Shown here: positions 18,150 to 28,803 of the stretch, piece after piece
Layout of the letters: every line of letters begins with the position of its first letter
How positions within the stretch are numbered: the stretch's first letter is position 1
Notes under the pieces: generated by a model
Told to the model about the DNA's origin: nothing
Database searches by the model: none
What the model saw: the letters and a program-made list of their open reading frames with translations, nothing else
DNA from: Halovibrio salipaludis
Lineage (GTDB): Bacteria > Pseudomonadota > Gammaproteobacteria > Pseudomonadales > Oleiphilaceae
Assembly: GCF_002286965.1 (NCBI RefSeq)
Contig: NZ_NSKD01000004.1
Coordinates: 62,001 to 126,000, forward strand
Direction of reading: 5' to 3'
DNA: 64,000 bases
Position numbers and translations under genes: made by a program

Positions 18150-18166
18150 CCGTGCGCCACGCACGG
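18150..18166 (+). other. Perfect hairpin between rseC and degP
   Basis: CCGTGCG (18150-18156) and CGCACGG (18160-18166) pair around a 3-base loop. No T-run follows, so it is unlikely to be a full terminator; it may attenuate or protect the downstream mRNA. Role unknown. Confidence 0.45.
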
Positions 18167-18200
18167 GCTCCTGAGAATTCAAACCGGACGGGAGATCCCA

Positions 18201-19613
18201 ATGACGAGGATGCCACATCGAATAACGCCGCTGTTCGCCCTGGCATTCCTGCTGGTGAGTGCCTGTGTGCCCGCCCAGCAGAGTGGCGGCCAGCTGCCGG
18301 ATTTCACCGGACTGGTCGAGGAGAATGCGGACGTTGTGGTCAATATCAGTACCACGTCCACCAGCTCCCGGGGCGCGACGCCATTTGGTGGCCAGATGGA
18401 ACAGCTGCCGGAATTCTTCCAGGAATTCTTCAAGGACCGCTTCCGTGGGCAGATGCCGGAGCGCCAGCGTGAACACCAGTCCATGGGCTCGGGCTTCATC
18501 GTCTCTTCCGATGGTTACATTCTCACCAACAATCACGTGGTTGAGAATGCGGACGAGATCATCGTGCGCATGAACGACCGGCGCGAGATGGAAGCGGAAG
18601 TGGTGGGGGCCGATGCCCGCTCCGATATTGCGGTGCTGAAGGTGGATGCCGAAGGCCTGCCCACCGCGAAGATCGGCAGCTCCTCGGACCTGTCGGTGGG
18701 CGAGTGGGTCTTCGCCATCGGGTCGCCTTTCGGCTTCGACTACACCGTCACCTCTGGAATCGTCAGCGCCAAGGGTCGTTCCCTGCCGCGCGACAACTAC
18801 ATTCCCTTCATCCAGTCCGATGTGGCCATCAATCCCGGCAATTCCGGTGGCCCCCTGTTCAATATGGAGGGTGAGGTCATAGGGGTGAACTCCCAGATCT
18901 ATACCCGTTCCGGTGGTTTCATGGGGGTGTCCTTTGCCATTCCCATGGATGTGGCCATGGACGTGTTCGATCAGCTCAGGAACAAGGGCAGTGTGACCCG
19001 CGGCTGGCTGGGCGTGATGATCCAGGAGGTCAACCGGGACCTGGCCGAGACCTTTGGTCTTGAACGGCCGTACGGCGCCCTGGTGGCGGATGTGGTGCCG
19101 GACTCACCGGCCGCGGAAGCCGGTCTGCAGCAGGGTGACGTGATCCTCGCGTTCAATGGCGAGGAAATCACCCGCTCCTCGGATCTGCCGCCCAAGGTCG
19201 GGCAGGCGGATGTTGGCAGCGAGGCCGAACTGACCGTGATGCGCGGCGGCGAACGGATCCAGGTGCCCTTTACCGTGGGCGAACTGCCGGAAGACGGGCA
19301 GCAGGCACAGCAGCAGTCCGCTGAGCCGGATACCGGCAACCGTCTGGGGCTGAGGGTTGAGCCGCTGCCTGAGCAGCTGGCACGCCAGTGGGATCTTGAC
19401 GGCGGCGTGCTGGTCACGGAGGTCGGACGGGGGCCGGCGCGCCAGGCCGGTATCCGCCGTAATGATGTGATCCGCAAGATCGGCAACCAGGGCGTAACCG
19501 GCGTTGAGGAGTTCCGGGAGGCGGTTTCCGGGCTGCCGGCTGGTAAGCCGGTCGCGGTCACCCTGATCCGGCAGGGGAGTCCGCGGATCGTGGCCCTGCG
19601 CCTGCCCGAATAA
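18201..19613 (+). CDS. degP: DegP/MucD-type periplasmic serine protease (HtrA family)
   Basis: Do-family protease/chaperone that clears misfolded envelope proteins. 470 aa from ATG 18201 with GGGAGA upstream. Trypsin-like domain with the triad His112 (NNHVVENA), Asp142 (SDIAVLK) and Ser215 (GNSGGPL); two PDZ domains follow (about 265-360 and 380-470). Its sequence and place after rseC fit the pseudomonad MucD. The signal region ends LLVSACVPAQQ: VSAC fits a lipobox with Cys22, so it could be a lipoprotein rather than a soluble periplasmic protein. A Gln/Ala-rich linker separates the PDZ domains. Confidence 0.93.
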   Translation: MTRMPHRITPLFALAFLLVSACVPAQQSGGQLPDFTGLVEENADVVVNISTTSTSSRGATPFGGQMEQLPEFFQEFFKDRFRGQMPERQREHQSMGSGFIVSSDGYILTNNHVVENADEIIVRMNDRREMEAEVVGADARSDIAVLKVDAEGLPTAKIGSSSDLSVGEWVFAIGSPFGFDYTVTSGIVSAKGRSLPRDNYIPFIQSDVAINPGNSGGPLFNMEGEVIGVNSQIYTRSGGFMGVSFAIPMDVAMDVFDQLRNKGSVTRGWLGVMIQEVNRDLAETFGLERPYGALVADVVPDSPAAEAGLQQGDVILAFNGEEITRSSDLPPKVGQADVGSEAELTVMRGGERIQVPFTVGELPEDGQQAQQQSAEPDTGNRLGLRVEPLPEQLARQWDLDGGVLVTEVGRGPARQAGIRRNDVIRKIGNQGVTGVEEFREAVSGLPAGKPVAVTLIRQGSPRIVALRLPE

Positions 19614-19629
19614 CCCCTGTCCCCAGGAC

Positions 19630-19667
19630 GGCCGGCTCCGCGCGGGGTATTCCACCCGGGGCCGGCC
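19630..19667 (+). terminator. Likely terminator-type hairpin after degP
   Basis: GGCCGGC (19630-19636) pairs with GCCGGCC (19661-19667), with an inner GGGT/ACCC stem (19645-19648, 19654-19657). A pyrimidine-rich CTTTCCCT follows, but there is no proper T-run. It lies 16 bases after the degP stop. Confidence 0.45.
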
Positions 19668-19691
19668 ATAGCCTTTCCCTCCAGTGTCCGG

Positions 19692-19697
19692 TAAAAT
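19692..19697 (+). promoter_or_regulatory. Possible -10 box upstream of lepA
   Basis: TAAAAT, 60 bases before the lepA start and just after the degP hairpin. No convincing -35 was found. It could drive the lepA-pdxJ run. Confidence 0.3.
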
Positions 19698-19757
19698 CCG
19701 CCCGGTCATGGCCGTCGCCGCAATGGCGGCAGCCGGAAACCGGATTCTGGAGTTTCA

Positions 19758-21560
19758 GTGAGCGATCTCAGCCACATACGCAACTTTTCGATCATTGCCC
19801 ACATCGACCACGGCAAGTCCACACTGGCAGACCGCTTCATCCAGGTCTGTGAAGGGCTGACCGACCGGGAAATGGCCGAACAGGTCCTGGACTCCATGGA
19901 CCTGGAGCGTGAGCGCGGGATCACCATCAAGGCCCAGAGCGTGACGCTCAAGTACAAGGCAAAGGATGGCAATGTCTACGAGCTCAACTTCATCGACACC
20001 CCGGGGCATGTGGACTTCTCCTACGAGGTCTCACGGTCCCTGAAAGCCTGCGAGGGTGCGCTGCTTGTTGTGGACGCGGGCCAGGGTGTTGAGGCCCAGT
20101 CCGTGGCCAACTGCTATACCGCCATGGATCAGAACCTCGAGGTCATCCCGGTTCTGAACAAGATCGACCTGCCGCAGGCCGATCCCGAGAAGGTGATGTC
20201 CGAGATTGAGGACGTGATCGGGATCGATGCCAGCGACGCGGTTCCCTGCAGCGCCAAGAACGGCACTGGCGTCGAGGACGTGCTGGAGGCGCTGATCCAA
20301 CGCATTCCGCCGCCCCAGGGCGAGGTGGATGACGCCCTCCAGGCGCTGATCATTGATTCCTGGTTTGATAACTACCAGGGCGTGGTATCGCTGGTGCGCG
20401 TGATGCACGGCAGCGTGCGCAAGGGCGAGAAGATCCTGGTCAAGTCCACCGGCAAGACCCACGTCGTGGACAAGGTGGGCTACTTCAACCCGAAGCCCAC
20501 GACCATTCCCGAGCTCAAGGCCGGGGAAGTGGGCTTTGTCGTCTCCGGCATCAAGGACATCAAGGGCGCGCCCGTGGGCGATACCATGACCCACGCCAGC
20601 ACGCCGGATGTGCCCCAGCTGGAAGGCTTCCAGAACGTCAAGCCGCAGGTCTATGCGGGCATCTTCCCGGTGTCCTCGGAGGACTACAATGCGTTCCGGG
20701 ATGCGCTCGAGAAGCTGACGCTCAATGACGCCTCGCTGTTCTTTGAGCCGGAGAGCTCGGATGCGCTCGGGTTCGGCTTCCGTTGTGGCTTCCTGGGCAT
20801 GCTCCACATGGAGATCATCCAGGAGCGGGTGGAGCGCGAATACGGCATCAATCTCATCACCACGGCGCCCACGGTGGTCTATGAGGTGGTGATGGCGGAT
20901 GGCAGCGTTGAGTACATCGAGAACCCATCGCGCCTGCCGGACCCGGCGGAGATCGAGGAGATCCGCGAGCCCATCTGTGAAGCCAACATCCTGGTCCCCC
21001 AGGAGTTTCTGGGCAACGTCATTGCCCTGTGCGAGGAACGCCGGGGGCAGCAGACCAACATGAACTTCCTGGCGACCCAGGTCCAGGTGGTCTATGAGCT
21101 GCCCATGAGCGAGGTGGTGCTGGACTTCTTCGACCGCCTCAAGAGCGCCACACGCGGTTACGCCTCGCTGGACTACCAGTTCCAGCGTTTCCAGGCGGCG
21201 AACCTGGCGCGGCTGGACATCCTCATCAACGGCGACCGGGTGGATTCACTGGCCATCGTGGTGCACCGGGACCAGGCCCACAGCAGGGGCCGGGCCTTTG
21301 CCGAGAAGATGAAGGAACTGATCCCGCGCCAGATGTTCGATATCGCCATCCAGGCGGCCATCGGCAACCATGTGGTGGCACGCCAGACGGTCAAGGCGCT
21401 GCGCAAGAACGTGACGGCCAAGTGCTATGGCGGTGACGTGAGCCGCAAGAAGAAACTGCTGCAGAAGCAGAAGGAAGGCAAGAAGCGCATGAAGCAGGTG
21501 GGCAACGTGGAAGTGCCCCAGGAGGCCTTCCTGGCCGTGCTCAGGGTGGACGATGACTAG
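19758..21560 (+). CDS. lepA: Translation elongation factor 4 (LepA)
   Basis: Ribosome-bound translational GTPase with a role in initiation/assembly and back-translocation. 600 aa from GTG 19758 ([28 protein letters not shown] shown in part: [14 protein letters not shown]). G motifs: [28 protein letters not shown]-like domains II, III and V follow, then the LepA-specific C-terminal domain ending [17 protein letters not shown]. The length is exact for the family. Head of the run that continues into lepB, rnc, era, recO and pdxJ. Confidence 0.98.
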   Translation: MSDLSHIRNFSIIAHIDHGKSTLADRFIQVCEGLTDREMAEQVLDSMDLERERGITIKAQSVTLKYKAKDGNVYELNFIDTPGHVDFSYEVSRSLKACEGALLVVDAGQGVEAQSVANCYTAMDQNLEVIPVLNKIDLPQADPEKVMSEIEDVIGIDASDAVPCSAKNGTGVEDVLEALIQRIPPPQGEVDDALQALIIDSWFDNYQGVVSLVRVMHGSVRKGEKILVKSTGKTHVVDKVGYFNPKPTTIPELKAGEVGFVVSGIKDIKGAPVGDTMTHASTPDVPQLEGFQNVKPQVYAGIFPVSSEDYNAFRDALEKLTLNDASLFFEPESSDALGFGFRCGFLGMLHMEIIQERVEREYGINLITTAPTVVYEVVMADGSVEYIENPSRLPDPAEIEEIREPICEANILVPQEFLGNVIALCEERRGQQTNMNFLATQVQVVYELPMSEVVLDFFDRLKSATRGYASLDYQFQRFQAANLARLDILINGDRVDSLAIVVHRDQAHSRGRAFAEKMKELIPRQMFDIAIQAAIGNHVVARQTVKALRKNVTAKCYGGDVSRKKKLLQKQKEGKKRMKQVGNVEVPQEAFLAVLRVDDD

Positions 21561-21569
21561 GGAGTGTCC

Positions 21570-22370
21570 ATGAACATCAACTTCCCGCTGCTGCTGGTGG
21601 TCCTCACCGCCGTCACCGGCATCATCTGGCTCATTGATGGGCGGTTCTTCCGGCCGCGCCGGCAGGAACGCTATGCGCAGAGTGGCGCCCGCAAGAGTGC
21701 CGAGGATGCGGCGGACAGCGAGGATCCGGACCAACCCTGGCTCGCCGAGGTCAGCCGTTCCTTCTTTCCCATCCTGCTGGTGGTCCTGGTCCTGCGTTCC
21801 TTCCTGGTGGAGCCTTTCCAGATCCCGTCCGGGTCCATGCTGCCAACGCTGGAAGTAGGGGACTTCATCCTGGTGAACAAATTCACCTATGGCCTGAGGC
21901 TGCCGGTGGCGCACTGGGAGATTGCGGACTTCGGCGATCCCGAAAGGGGCGACATCATGGTGTTCCGCTACCCGGTGGAGCCCTCCGTCAACTACATCAA
22001 GCGTGTGGTCGGGGTGCCGGGGGACCGTGTTGCCTATGAGGGCAAACAGCTCTACGTTAATGGAGACCCGGTACCTTCGGCGTTTGTGGCGAACCTGGGT
22101 GACCAGGACCTGCACCATGAAAAGCTGGGGGACGATGTGTTCAGCGCCCTTTACGCCCAGCGCCAGACGGATCCGGATGCCGAGGGTGAGTGGACGGTTC
22201 CGGAAGGTCACTACTTCGTGATGGGCGATAACCGCGACAACAGCCGGGACAGCCGGTATTGGGGCATGGTGCCCGACCAGCATGTGGTGGGTAAGGCCTT
22301 CGCCATCTGGATGCACTGGGAGTCACTGACCAGCCTGCCCAGCTTCCATCGTGTCGGCTGGATCCAGTAG
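21570..22370 (+). CDS. lepB: Signal peptidase I
   Basis: Membrane protease that removes signal peptides from Sec and Tat exports. 266 aa from ATG 21570, chosen because AGGGAG is 5 bases upstream; a GTG lies 6 bases earlier. One N-terminal membrane segment (LLLVVLTAVTGIIWLI) and a second near residue 66-80 precede the catalytic domain, with Ser89 in PSGSMLPTL, Lys144 in YIKRVVGVPGDRV and the MGDNRDNSRDSR box. It is 9 bases after lepA. Confidence 0.97.
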   Translation: MNINFPLLLVVLTAVTGIIWLIDGRFFRPRRQERYAQSGARKSAEDAADSEDPDQPWLAEVSRSFFPILLVVLVLRSFLVEPFQIPSGSMLPTLEVGDFILVNKFTYGLRLPVAHWEIADFGDPERGDIMVFRYPVEPSVNYIKRVVGVPGDRVAYEGKQLYVNGDPVPSAFVANLGDQDLHHEKLGDDVFSALYAQRQTDPDAEGEWTVPEGHYFVMGDNRDNSRDSRYWGMVPDQHVVGKAFAIWMHWESLTSLPSFHRVGWIQ

Positions 22371-22385
22371 CAGCGGAGATCCGTT

Positions 22386-22766
22386 ATGAAACCAGCAGTC
22401 AGACACCAGAACGGTTTTTCCATGCTCGCGATGATGCTGTTCATCGTGATCGGCGTTTTTCTCCTGACCGTGGTTGTCCGCGTGGTGCCGGTGTATATCG
22501 AGGACTTCACGCTCAGCAGCATCATCGGCTCGCTGGAGGATTCCCGGCCCTACCGCGATGCGGAAACGGTGGGGGATGTGCGGGAACTGCTCCGCAAGCG
22601 TATTCAGATGGAGAACATTGATGGCGTGGATGTGGACGAGATCGACATGGAGCGTGATGGCGAGCGCCTGCGCCTGCAGTTCTCCTATGAGGTCCGCTCT
22701 CCGTTCATGGGCAATATCGACACCGTGATCCAATTCGACCACCAGCATGAACTGAGGATGCCGTGA
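22386..22766 (+). CDS. DUF4845 membrane protein
   Basis: 126 aa. A short cytoplasmic N terminus ([14 protein letters not shown]) is followed by one membrane helix ([23 protein letters not shown]) and a periplasmic domain of about 90 residues. This is the DUF4845 family, regularly found between lepB and rnc in gammaproteobacteria. Function unknown. The GFSML start resembles a type IV prepilin-like leader (G-F at the junction), but the downstream domain does not look like a pilin. It overlaps rnc by 4 bases. Confidence 0.85.
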   Translation: MKPAVRHQNGFSMLAMMLFIVIGVFLLTVVVRVVPVYIEDFTLSSIIGSLEDSRPYRDAETVGDVRELLRKRIQMENIDGVDVDEIDMERDGERLRLQFSYEVRSPFMGNIDTVIQFDHQHELRMP

Positions 22767-23464
22767 CCGAGCAGGAACGCCTCGACCAGCTCCAGAAACG
22801 ACTGGGGTACCACTTCAGTAACGTGGAACACCTCCGGCTGGCGCTGACCCACCGGAGCTACGGTGGCAACAACAACGAGCGGCTTGAGTTCCTTGGGGAT
22901 TCCATCCTCAACATGGTCATGGCCCAGTACCTTTTTCACCGCTTTCCGGAAGCCCGGGAAGGCCAGCTCAGCCGCCTGCGGGCAAGGCTGGTGCGCGGGG
23001 CGACGCTGGCCGAGATCGCGCTGGAGTTCGAGCTGGGTGACTGCCTGCGCCTGGGCTCGGGGGAGCTCAAGAGCGGTGGTTTCCGGAGGGAGTCGATTCT
23101 GGCTGACGCTGTCGAATCGATTGTTGGCGGCATCTATCTGGATTCAGACCTGGAGCATGCACGGGAGCGCCTGCTGGCCTGGTTCGGGCCCCGGCTTGAC
23201 CGGCTCAGCCTGCAGGATACCCAGAAGGACCCCAAGACCCGCCTGCAGGAGTTCCTCCAGTCCCGTCGCGAGTCGCTGCCCAACTACGAGGTGGAGACGG
23301 TGCGCGGCGAGGCGCATCAGCAGACCTTCTACGTGAACTGCACTGTGCCCATACTGGCGGCGGCGACCCGTGGCCAGGGTGGGAGCCGGCGTGCCGCGGA
23401 ACAGGATGCGGCCAGGCTGGCGCTGGAGCAGCTCGACCAGGAGGCAGGCAGCAATGACGGATGA
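22763..23464 (+). CDS. rnc: Ribonuclease III
   Basis: Double-strand-specific endonuclease for rRNA and mRNA processing. 233 aa from GTG 22763 inside the DUF4845 stop. The N-terminal nuclease domain has [17 protein letters not shown] with the metal-binding acidic residues and [16 protein letters not shown]; a C-terminal dsRBD (about 155-225) ends [19 protein letters not shown]. It overlaps era by 11 bases. Confidence 0.97.
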   Translation: MTEQERLDQLQKRLGYHFSNVEHLRLALTHRSYGGNNNERLEFLGDSILNMVMAQYLFHRFPEAREGQLSRLRARLVRGATLAEIALEFELGDCLRLGSGELKSGGFRRESILADAVESIVGGIYLDSDLEHARERLLAWFGPRLDRLSLQDTQKDPKTRLQEFLQSRRESLPNYEVETVRGEAHQQTFYVNCTVPILAAATRGQGGSRRAAEQDAARLALEQLDQEAGSNDG

Positions 23465-24362
23465 ACCGGTCACCCGCAGTGGTTTTGTCGGCATCCTGGG
23501 GCGGCCCAATGTGGGCAAGTCGACCCTGATGAATCACCTGCTGGGCCAGAAGCTCAGCATCACCTCGCGCAAGCCCCAGACCACCCGCTACCAGCTCCTG
23601 GGAATACACACGGTGGAGCAGGACCAGATGGTGTTCGTGGATACACCTGGGCTGCACACTGAGGAACCCAGGGCGCTCAACCGCTATATGAACCGGGAGG
23701 CGACCACGGCCCTGAGGGACGTGGATGTGGTGGTGTTCGTGGTCGACCGGGACCTGTGGAACGAGGGCGACGCCAATGTGCTGGAACGCTTCTCCCACCT
23801 TCAGTGCCCGGTACTGGCGGTGATCAACAAGGTCGACCAGATGCCGGACACGGACCAGCTGCTGCCGCACATCGAATGGCTCAGCCAGCAGTACCCGTTC
23901 ACCGAGATCGTGCCGGTCTCGGCGCTGCGCTCACGCAACCTGGACCGGCTGGAAAGCGCCATCCGCAGTCACCTGCCGGAGGGGCCGCATCACTTCGGTG
24001 ATGACGACCTGACCAACCGGAGCTCGCGTTTCCTCGCCGCGGAGATGATCCGCGAGAAGATCACCCGCCAGCTCGGGGCGGAGCTGCCGTACACCATGGC
24101 GGTGGAGATTGAGACCTTCGAACAGGAAGGGAACACGCTGCACATCAATGGGCTCATCCTGGTCGAGCGTCAGGGTCAGAAGAAGATCGTCATCGGCGAC
24201 AAGGGCAGCCGCCTGCGCCAGATCGGCCAGGAATCCCGCCTTGATATGGAGAGCCTGTTCGGGTCGAAAGTGATGCTGCGTCTCTGGGTCAAGGTGCGCA
24301 AAGGCTGGGCTGATGATGAGCGCGCCCTGCGTTCCCTGGGGTATGGGGACCAGGGGCGCTGA
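23454..24362 (+). CDS. era: GTPase Era
   Basis: Ribosome assembly GTPase that binds the 3' end of 16S rRNA. 302 aa from ATG 23454, inside the end of rnc; the frame is open further upstream but those residues do not fit the family. G1 GRPNVGKST is at residues 16-24, with DTPGL (G3) and NKVDQ (G4). The C-terminal KH domain includes [22 protein letters not shown]. rnc-era-recO is a widely conserved trio. Confidence 0.97.
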   Translation: MTDEPVTRSGFVGILGRPNVGKSTLMNHLLGQKLSITSRKPQTTRYQLLGIHTVEQDQMVFVDTPGLHTEEPRALNRYMNREATTALRDVDVVVFVVDRDLWNEGDANVLERFSHLQCPVLAVINKVDQMPDTDQLLPHIEWLSQQYPFTEIVPVSALRSRNLDRLESAIRSHLPEGPHHFGDDDLTNRSSRFLAAEMIREKITRQLGAELPYTMAVEIETFEQEGNTLHINGLILVERQGQKKIVIGDKGSRLRQIGQESRLDMESLFGSKVMLRLWVKVRKGWADDERALRSLGYGDQGR

Positions 24363-24365
24363 GCC

Positions 24366-25085
24366 GTGAGCGAGCGCGGCCAGCAGCTGGATCCGGCCTT
24401 TGTGCTGCATCGCCGCCCCTATGGTGAAACCAGCCTGATTGTTGACCTCTTCACTCTGCACCATGGCCACTTCAGCGCTGTGGCCCGTGGTGCCGCCCGG
24501 CCCCGGAGCCAGTGGCAGGCGGAGCTCCAGCCCTTCCGGCCGCTGAGGATCTCCTGGTCCGGCCGTCAGTCGCTCAGGACGCTGCGCCATGCCGAGGCCA
24601 CGGCGCCGGCCCTGGCGCTGGCCGGTGATCGCCTCTACTGCGGTTTCTATCTGAATGAACTGCTGTTGCGGCTGCTGACCGAGGCGGATCCTGCCCCGGA
24701 CCTGTTCAGCGTCTACCTCGATACCCTCGAACGGCTGGCGGCCGGCAGTGCGGCGCTGGAACCCACGCTGCGGCGGTTCGAGTACCGGCTGGCGGGGGAG
24801 CTGGGTTACGGCATCAGCTGGGACCGGGCCGGGGATACCGGTGAGCCCGTACAGTCCGATCGTGTCTACGCATTCCATCCGGCCCAGGGCGTGCTGGCGG
24901 ACGCCCACGGGTCTGTCGGGGGCATCCGCGGTGAGTACCTGCTGGCGCTGGCCGCCGACGAGCTGGATAATCAGGCGGTACTGAAGGTGGCCAAACGGCT
25001 CATGCGCAGCCTTGTGGATCATCTGCTACAGGGGCGGCCACTGCACAGCCGCCGTCTTTTCGTGCGTCAGGGGAGGTCAGAATGA
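24366..25085 (+). CDS. recO: DNA repair protein RecO
   Basis: RecF-pathway mediator that anneals ssDNA and helps load RecA with RecR. 239 aa from GTG 24366, 3 bases after era. The N-terminal OB fold has [25 protein letters not shown] and the helical C-terminal part has [15 protein letters not shown]. It overlaps pdxJ by 4 bases, so translation is probably coupled. Confidence 0.95.
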   Translation: MSERGQQLDPAFVLHRRPYGETSLIVDLFTLHHGHFSAVARGAARPRSQWQAELQPFRPLRISWSGRQSLRTLRHAEATAPALALAGDRLYCGFYLNELLLRLLTEADPAPDLFSVYLDTLERLAAGSAALEPTLRRFEYRLAGELGYGISWDRAGDTGEPVQSDRVYAFHPAQGVLADAHGSVGGIRGEYLLALAADELDNQAVLKVAKRLMRSLVDHLLQGRPLHSRRLFVRQGRSE

Positions 25086-25837
25086 ATCATCAGCCGCGTC
25101 GTGTTCTGCTCGGTGTCAACGTGGATCACGTGGCAACCCTCCGGGAGGCCCGGGGGACGCGTTATCCGGATCCGGTCCAGGCCGCACTGCTGGCGGAGGA
25201 AGCCGGGGCGGATGGCATCACGGTGCATCCCCGGGAGGATCGTCGCCACATCCAGGACCGGGATGTACGGATCCTGAGCGAGACCCTGAACACCCGCATG
25301 AACCTGGAAATGGCCGTGACCGATGCCATGCTGGCGTTCGCGGAAACCATTCACCCGGAGCACTGCTGCTTCGTGCCGGAGAAGCGCGAGGAGCTGACCA
25401 CTGAGGGCGGTCTGGATGTGGCTGGCCAGCCCGGGCGGGTCAGGGCCGCCTGCGAACGCATGGCGGCGATGGGCACGGAGGTCTCACTGTTCATCGATGC
25501 CGATCCGGACCAGATCCGGGCGGCGGCGGACTGTGGCGCGCCGGCCATTGAGCTGCATACCGGCGAATACGCGCTGGCGGAGACGCCAGAGGTGATGGAG
25601 CGGGAGCTGAGCCGGCTTCGGGAGTGCGTGGACCTGGCCCGGGAGCAGGGGCTGACCGTCAACGGCGGCCATGGCCTGCACTACCACAACACGGCCGCCA
25701 TCGCGGCGCTCGAGGGCATTCACGAACTCAACATCGGTCATGCCATCATGGCCCGGGCACTGATGGTTGGCATGAAGGAGGCGGTCCGGGACATGAGGGC
25801 GCTGATTGATCAGGCGTCAGGTGTCGGCGCTGTGTAG
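25082..25837 (+). CDS. pdxJ: Pyridoxine 5'-phosphate synthase
   Basis: Joins 1-deoxyxylulose 5-phosphate and 3-amino-2-oxopropyl phosphate to form pyridoxine 5'-phosphate. 251 aa TIM barrel starting [20 protein letters not shown], with [33 protein letters not shown] and [12 protein letters not shown]. The 3' end overlaps the barA 3' end by 21 bases, tail to tail. Confidence 0.97.
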   Translation: MNHQPRRVLLGVNVDHVATLREARGTRYPDPVQAALLAEEAGADGITVHPREDRRHIQDRDVRILSETLNTRMNLEMAVTDAMLAFAETIHPEHCCFVPEKREELTTEGGLDVAGQPGRVRAACERMAAMGTEVSLFIDADPDQIRAAADCGAPAIELHTGEYALAETPEVMERELSRLRECVDLAREQGLTVNGGHGLHYHNTAAIAALEGIHELNIGHAIMARALMVGMKEAVRDMRALIDQASGVGAV

Positions 25838-28663
25838 CAGCTGGTGCCAGTGCGTCTGCTCACACCAGCGCATCAGCCGGTCCATGGCGGCAAGCAGGCG
25901 CTCCACCGCGTCGCCGATCCCTCCGGAGCCCTTCTTGAGGCGGGTTTCCAGGTCCGCCGCGCAGTCGCCCAGCTCCGGGACACCGGTGTAGCGGGTGGCC
26001 CCGTGCAGCCGGTGGACCCGTTCAAGCAGGGCGGCCTGGTCCCCCTGGTTGTACAGGCTCTCAACAGCCGTCCGGTCCTCCTCGACATGATCCAGCAGCA
26101 TGCTCAGCATCTCTTCCGCCAGGTCCGGCTTGCCATTGGCCATCTGCAGGCAGGCCTCGGGGTCGACCACCGCGTGCTGGCGGCCCCGTGACGAAGGCCT
26201 GACCCCCTCCGGCTCCCGGGGGTGGTGCTCCTGCTCCTCGGCCGCCTGGACGTCCAGCCCCAGGTGGCGCTGGAGCGCATGGGCAATCAGTGACGGGTTG
26301 ATGGGTTTGGTCAGATAGCCGTCGAAACCGGAAGCCAGGAGATGTTCGCGTTCTTCCGACAGGGCGTGGGCCGTGAGAGCGATGACCGGTACATGGCTGT
26401 TGGTGTTGTTGAGCCGGCGTATGCGGGTGGTAGCCTCGGTGCCATCCATGCCGGGCATCTGAACGTCCATCAGCACCAGGTCAAAGGTTTCCTGCTGGAG
26501 GCGTTGCAGGGCCTCATAGCCGCTGCCCACGTCCTCGACATGGAGATTGAATTCCCGCAGCAGCGTTGTGACAAGCTTGAGGTTGGCCGCATTGTCGTCC
26601 ACTGCCAGAACCCGGGCATTCGTTTCCTGGGGGGTGGCTGCGGGCAGGGGCGCTGGCGCCGCTGCTTGGGGTTGTTCTGACAGATCGCCCGTGCCCTGGA
26701 TCAGCTGCCTCAGGCGCTGCTGGAAAAAGGTGCGGCGCACCGGCTTGGTCATGTGGGCCGAGGCCATGCTCACCAGCGGGCTGGCGTCCTCATTGAGCGT
26801 GGGGGTAAGCAGCAGCACCCGGCAGTCGCACTCGTATTCCAGGCTCCGGATCAGTTCCCGGTGCTGGTTCGAATGCAGCAGGTGGCGGGCCACGCCCAGG
26901 ATCACCAGCGCGAAACCCTGGCCGCCGGCCTGCGCGGACTGGACCTGTGCAATCACCTCCTGCGGGTCGGAGGCGTGGGTAACGGCTACCCCGGATTCCC
27001 GCAGCAGGTTGGTGATCGCCAGCCCGGTGGTTTCCTGGTATTCCAGGTAGAGGACCGATTCCCCGCTGAGTGGAGGGGGCGGGGCCGTTTCCGCTGTGCC
27101 CGAGGTCTCCAGAGGCAGGCTGAACCAGAAGCTGGAGCCCCTGCCCAGCTCGCTATCGACCCCGATTTCGCCGCCCATTTCCTCCACCAGCCGGTGTGAG
27201 ATCACCAGGCCCAGTCCGGTGCCGCCGTACTGGCGCGCCGTGGAGGCGTCCGCCTGGCTGAAGGCATTGAAGATGCTTTCCTGCTGGGATTCGGACAGGC
27301 CCACACCGGTGTCCGTGATGCTGATCCGGATGCGGTTGTCGTCCCGGGCATCCTCATCGAGCATCACCCGCACCACCACCTCGCCGTGCTGGGTGAACTT
27401 GATGGCATTGTTCACCAGGTTGGTCAGCACCTGCTTGATGCGCAGCGGGTCCCCCATGAAGGCGTCGGGGACATCGGTGTAGATCAGGGGCGCCAGGTCC
27501 AGGTTCTTCTCGTGGGCTGCCGGTGCCAGCATGATCAGCACCTCCTCCACGGTCTCGCGCAGGTGGAAGGGCGTCCGGTCCAGAACCAGTTTGCCCGCCT
27601 CGATCTTGGAGAAGTCCAGGATGTCGTTGATGATGGTGAGCAGGATCTCCGAGGACTTGCGGATGGTGTTGAGGTGGTCCCGCTGCTGGGCCGAGGCGGG
27701 GGCTTTCAGCAGCAGATCCGTGAAGCCGATGATGCCGTTGAGCGGGGTCCGGATCTCATGGCTCATGTTTGCCAGGAACTCCGACTTGATCCGGCTTGCC
27801 TCGAGGGCCTGCTTGCGTGCCAGGTCGAGTTCGATGTTCTGGACCTCGATGGTCTCCAGGGTCTCGCGCAGATCCTCGGTGGCCTGGTCCACATTCTGCT
27901 GCATCTCATCCCGCGCCTGCTGCAGGCTGCCGGCCATGGCATTGAGCCCGGAAGCCAGTTCCTCCAGCTCCGGTCCTGCCGTCATCTCCACCCGGGTGTC
28001 GAGCTTGCCCTCGCGCAGACGGTTGATAGCGCGGGTGAGTTCATGGATGGGGTCAGTGACCGAGCGGCTCAGATGGATGGCGATCAGGGTGTTCAGGAAG
28101 AGGCCGCCCCCGACCAGGAGCAGGCTTACCAGCAGGGCCTCATACTGCTCCTTGCGGGTGGTGGCATGGGAGAGTTCCACGCTCGCCCATCCCAGGGGCT
28201 GCTCGCTGTCAGCGCCGTCGTTCCGGCGTCGATCCATGTCCAGCAGGCCGTCAATCATGAGGTCCTGGGGGTAGATGGGGGCGGTGAAGAGCGACGCGTC
28301 CTCGCCGGTGCGGAATCTCGGGCTGGTTACGTCCTGGAGCGGTTCCTGGCGCTGCAGCCTCTCCCGGCGGCCGGTCTGTACCAGCTTCCGCCCATCGCTG
28401 TCATAGATGGTGATGGCGCGGACATCGTCCTCTTCCAGCATGGAACTGGCGATGCCGAACAGCAGGTTACGGTTGCCGGTAAAGGCGCCGTACTCAGAGG
28501 CGGAAGCCAGCTGGCGGCTGAGCGACATGCCCCGTTCCTCGAGCATGCGCGACAGATTGCTGACCCAGCTGTGGGTGAAATACACCCCCACGATCACGAT
28601 CAGCACCATCGTGGGGATCAGCGACAGAAAGAAGACCTTTTTCTGGACGCCCCAGCGGCGCAT
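25817..28663 (-). CDS. barA: Hybrid sensor kinase BarA/GacS
   Basis: Inner-membrane hybrid histidine kinase that, with the UvrY/GacA regulator, controls Csr/Rsm small RNAs. 948 aa. Membrane helix about 10-28, periplasmic sensor to about 175, second helix ([22 protein letters not shown]), HAMP, HisKA with His302 ([12 protein letters not shown]), HATPase with [12 protein letters not shown], a degenerate receiver in which the Asp site reads VILGVAR, an intact receiver with Asp733 ([11 protein letters not shown]), and an HPt domain with His884 ([12 protein letters not shown]). The layout is that of BarA/GacS. The gacA/uvrY partner is not in the window. Neighbour cysM is divergent, as in pseudomonads. 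Confidence 0.94.
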   Translation of the reverse strand: MRRWGVQKKVFFLSLIPTMVLIVIVGVYFTHSWVSNLSRMLEERGMSLSRQLASASEYGAFTGNRNLLFGIASSMLEEDDVRAITIYDSDGRKLVQTGRRERLQRQEPLQDVTSPRFRTGEDASLFTAPIYPQDLMIDGLLDMDRRRNDGADSEQPLGWASVELSHATTRKEQYEALLVSLLLVGGGLFLNTLIAIHLSRSVTDPIHELTRAINRLREGKLDTRVEMTAGPELEELASGLNAMAGSLQQARDEMQQNVDQATEDLRETLETIEVQNIELDLARKQALEASRIKSEFLANMSHEIRTPLNGIIGFTDLLLKAPASAQQRDHLNTIRKSSEILLTIINDILDFSKIEAGKLVLDRTPFHLRETVEEVLIMLAPAAHEKNLDLAPLIYTDVPDAFMGDPLRIKQVLTNLVNNAIKFTQHGEVVVRVMLDEDARDDNRIRISITDTGVGLSESQQESIFNAFSQADASTARQYGGTGLGLVISHRLVEEMGGEIGVDSELGRGSSFWFSLPLETSGTAETAPPPPLSGESVLYLEYQETTGLAITNLLRESGVAVTHASDPQEVIAQVQSAQAGGQGFALVILGVARHLLHSNQHRELIRSLEYECDCRVLLLTPTLNEDASPLVSMASAHMTKPVRRTFFQQRLRQLIQGTGDLSEQPQAAAPAPLPAATPQETNARVLAVDDNAANLKLVTTLLREFNLHVEDVGSGYEALQRLQQETFDLVLMDVQMPGMDGTEATTRIRRLNNTNSHVPVIALTAHALSEEREHLLASGFDGYLTKPINPSLIAHALQRHLGLDVQAAEEQEHHPREPEGVRPSSRGRQHAVVDPEACLQMANGKPDLAEEMLSMLLDHVEEDRTAVESLYNQGDQAALLERVHRLHGATRYTGVPELGDCAADLETRLKKGSGGIGDAVERLLAAMDRLMRWCEQTHWHQLLHSADT

Positions 28664-28689
28664 CAGTGATCCTGCTTCATCGTGTGGAT

Positions 28690-28719
28690 GGCTCCGGAGT
28701 GGTTGGGCGCGGCTCCGGA
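28690..28719. repeat. Two direct repeats in the barA-cysM gap
   Basis: GGCTCCGGA occurs at 28690-28698 and again at 28711-28719, exactly 21 bases (two helical turns) apart, flanking the predicted cysM -35. It could be a regulator site or chance in GC-rich DNA. Confidence 0.35.
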
Positions 28720-28731
28720 TCGGCGTATCAT
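28703..28731 (+). promoter_or_regulatory. Predicted promoter of cysM
   Basis: TTGGGC (28703-28708), 17-base spacer, TATCAT (28726-28731). It would start transcription about 65 bases before the cysM ATG. Confidence 0.4.
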
Positions 28732-28803
28732 GGGCGCCAATCTAACACAAGCGTGTGCCGGCACGCGTTGCCGGTGTCACAAGCCTGAGGAGTCTCCGCC
28801 GCC

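Noticed and set aside
25817-28663. A second active receiver in BarA
   Set aside because: The first receiver-like segment lacks the phosphoacceptor Asp (VILGVAR), so only the Asp733 domain is called active.
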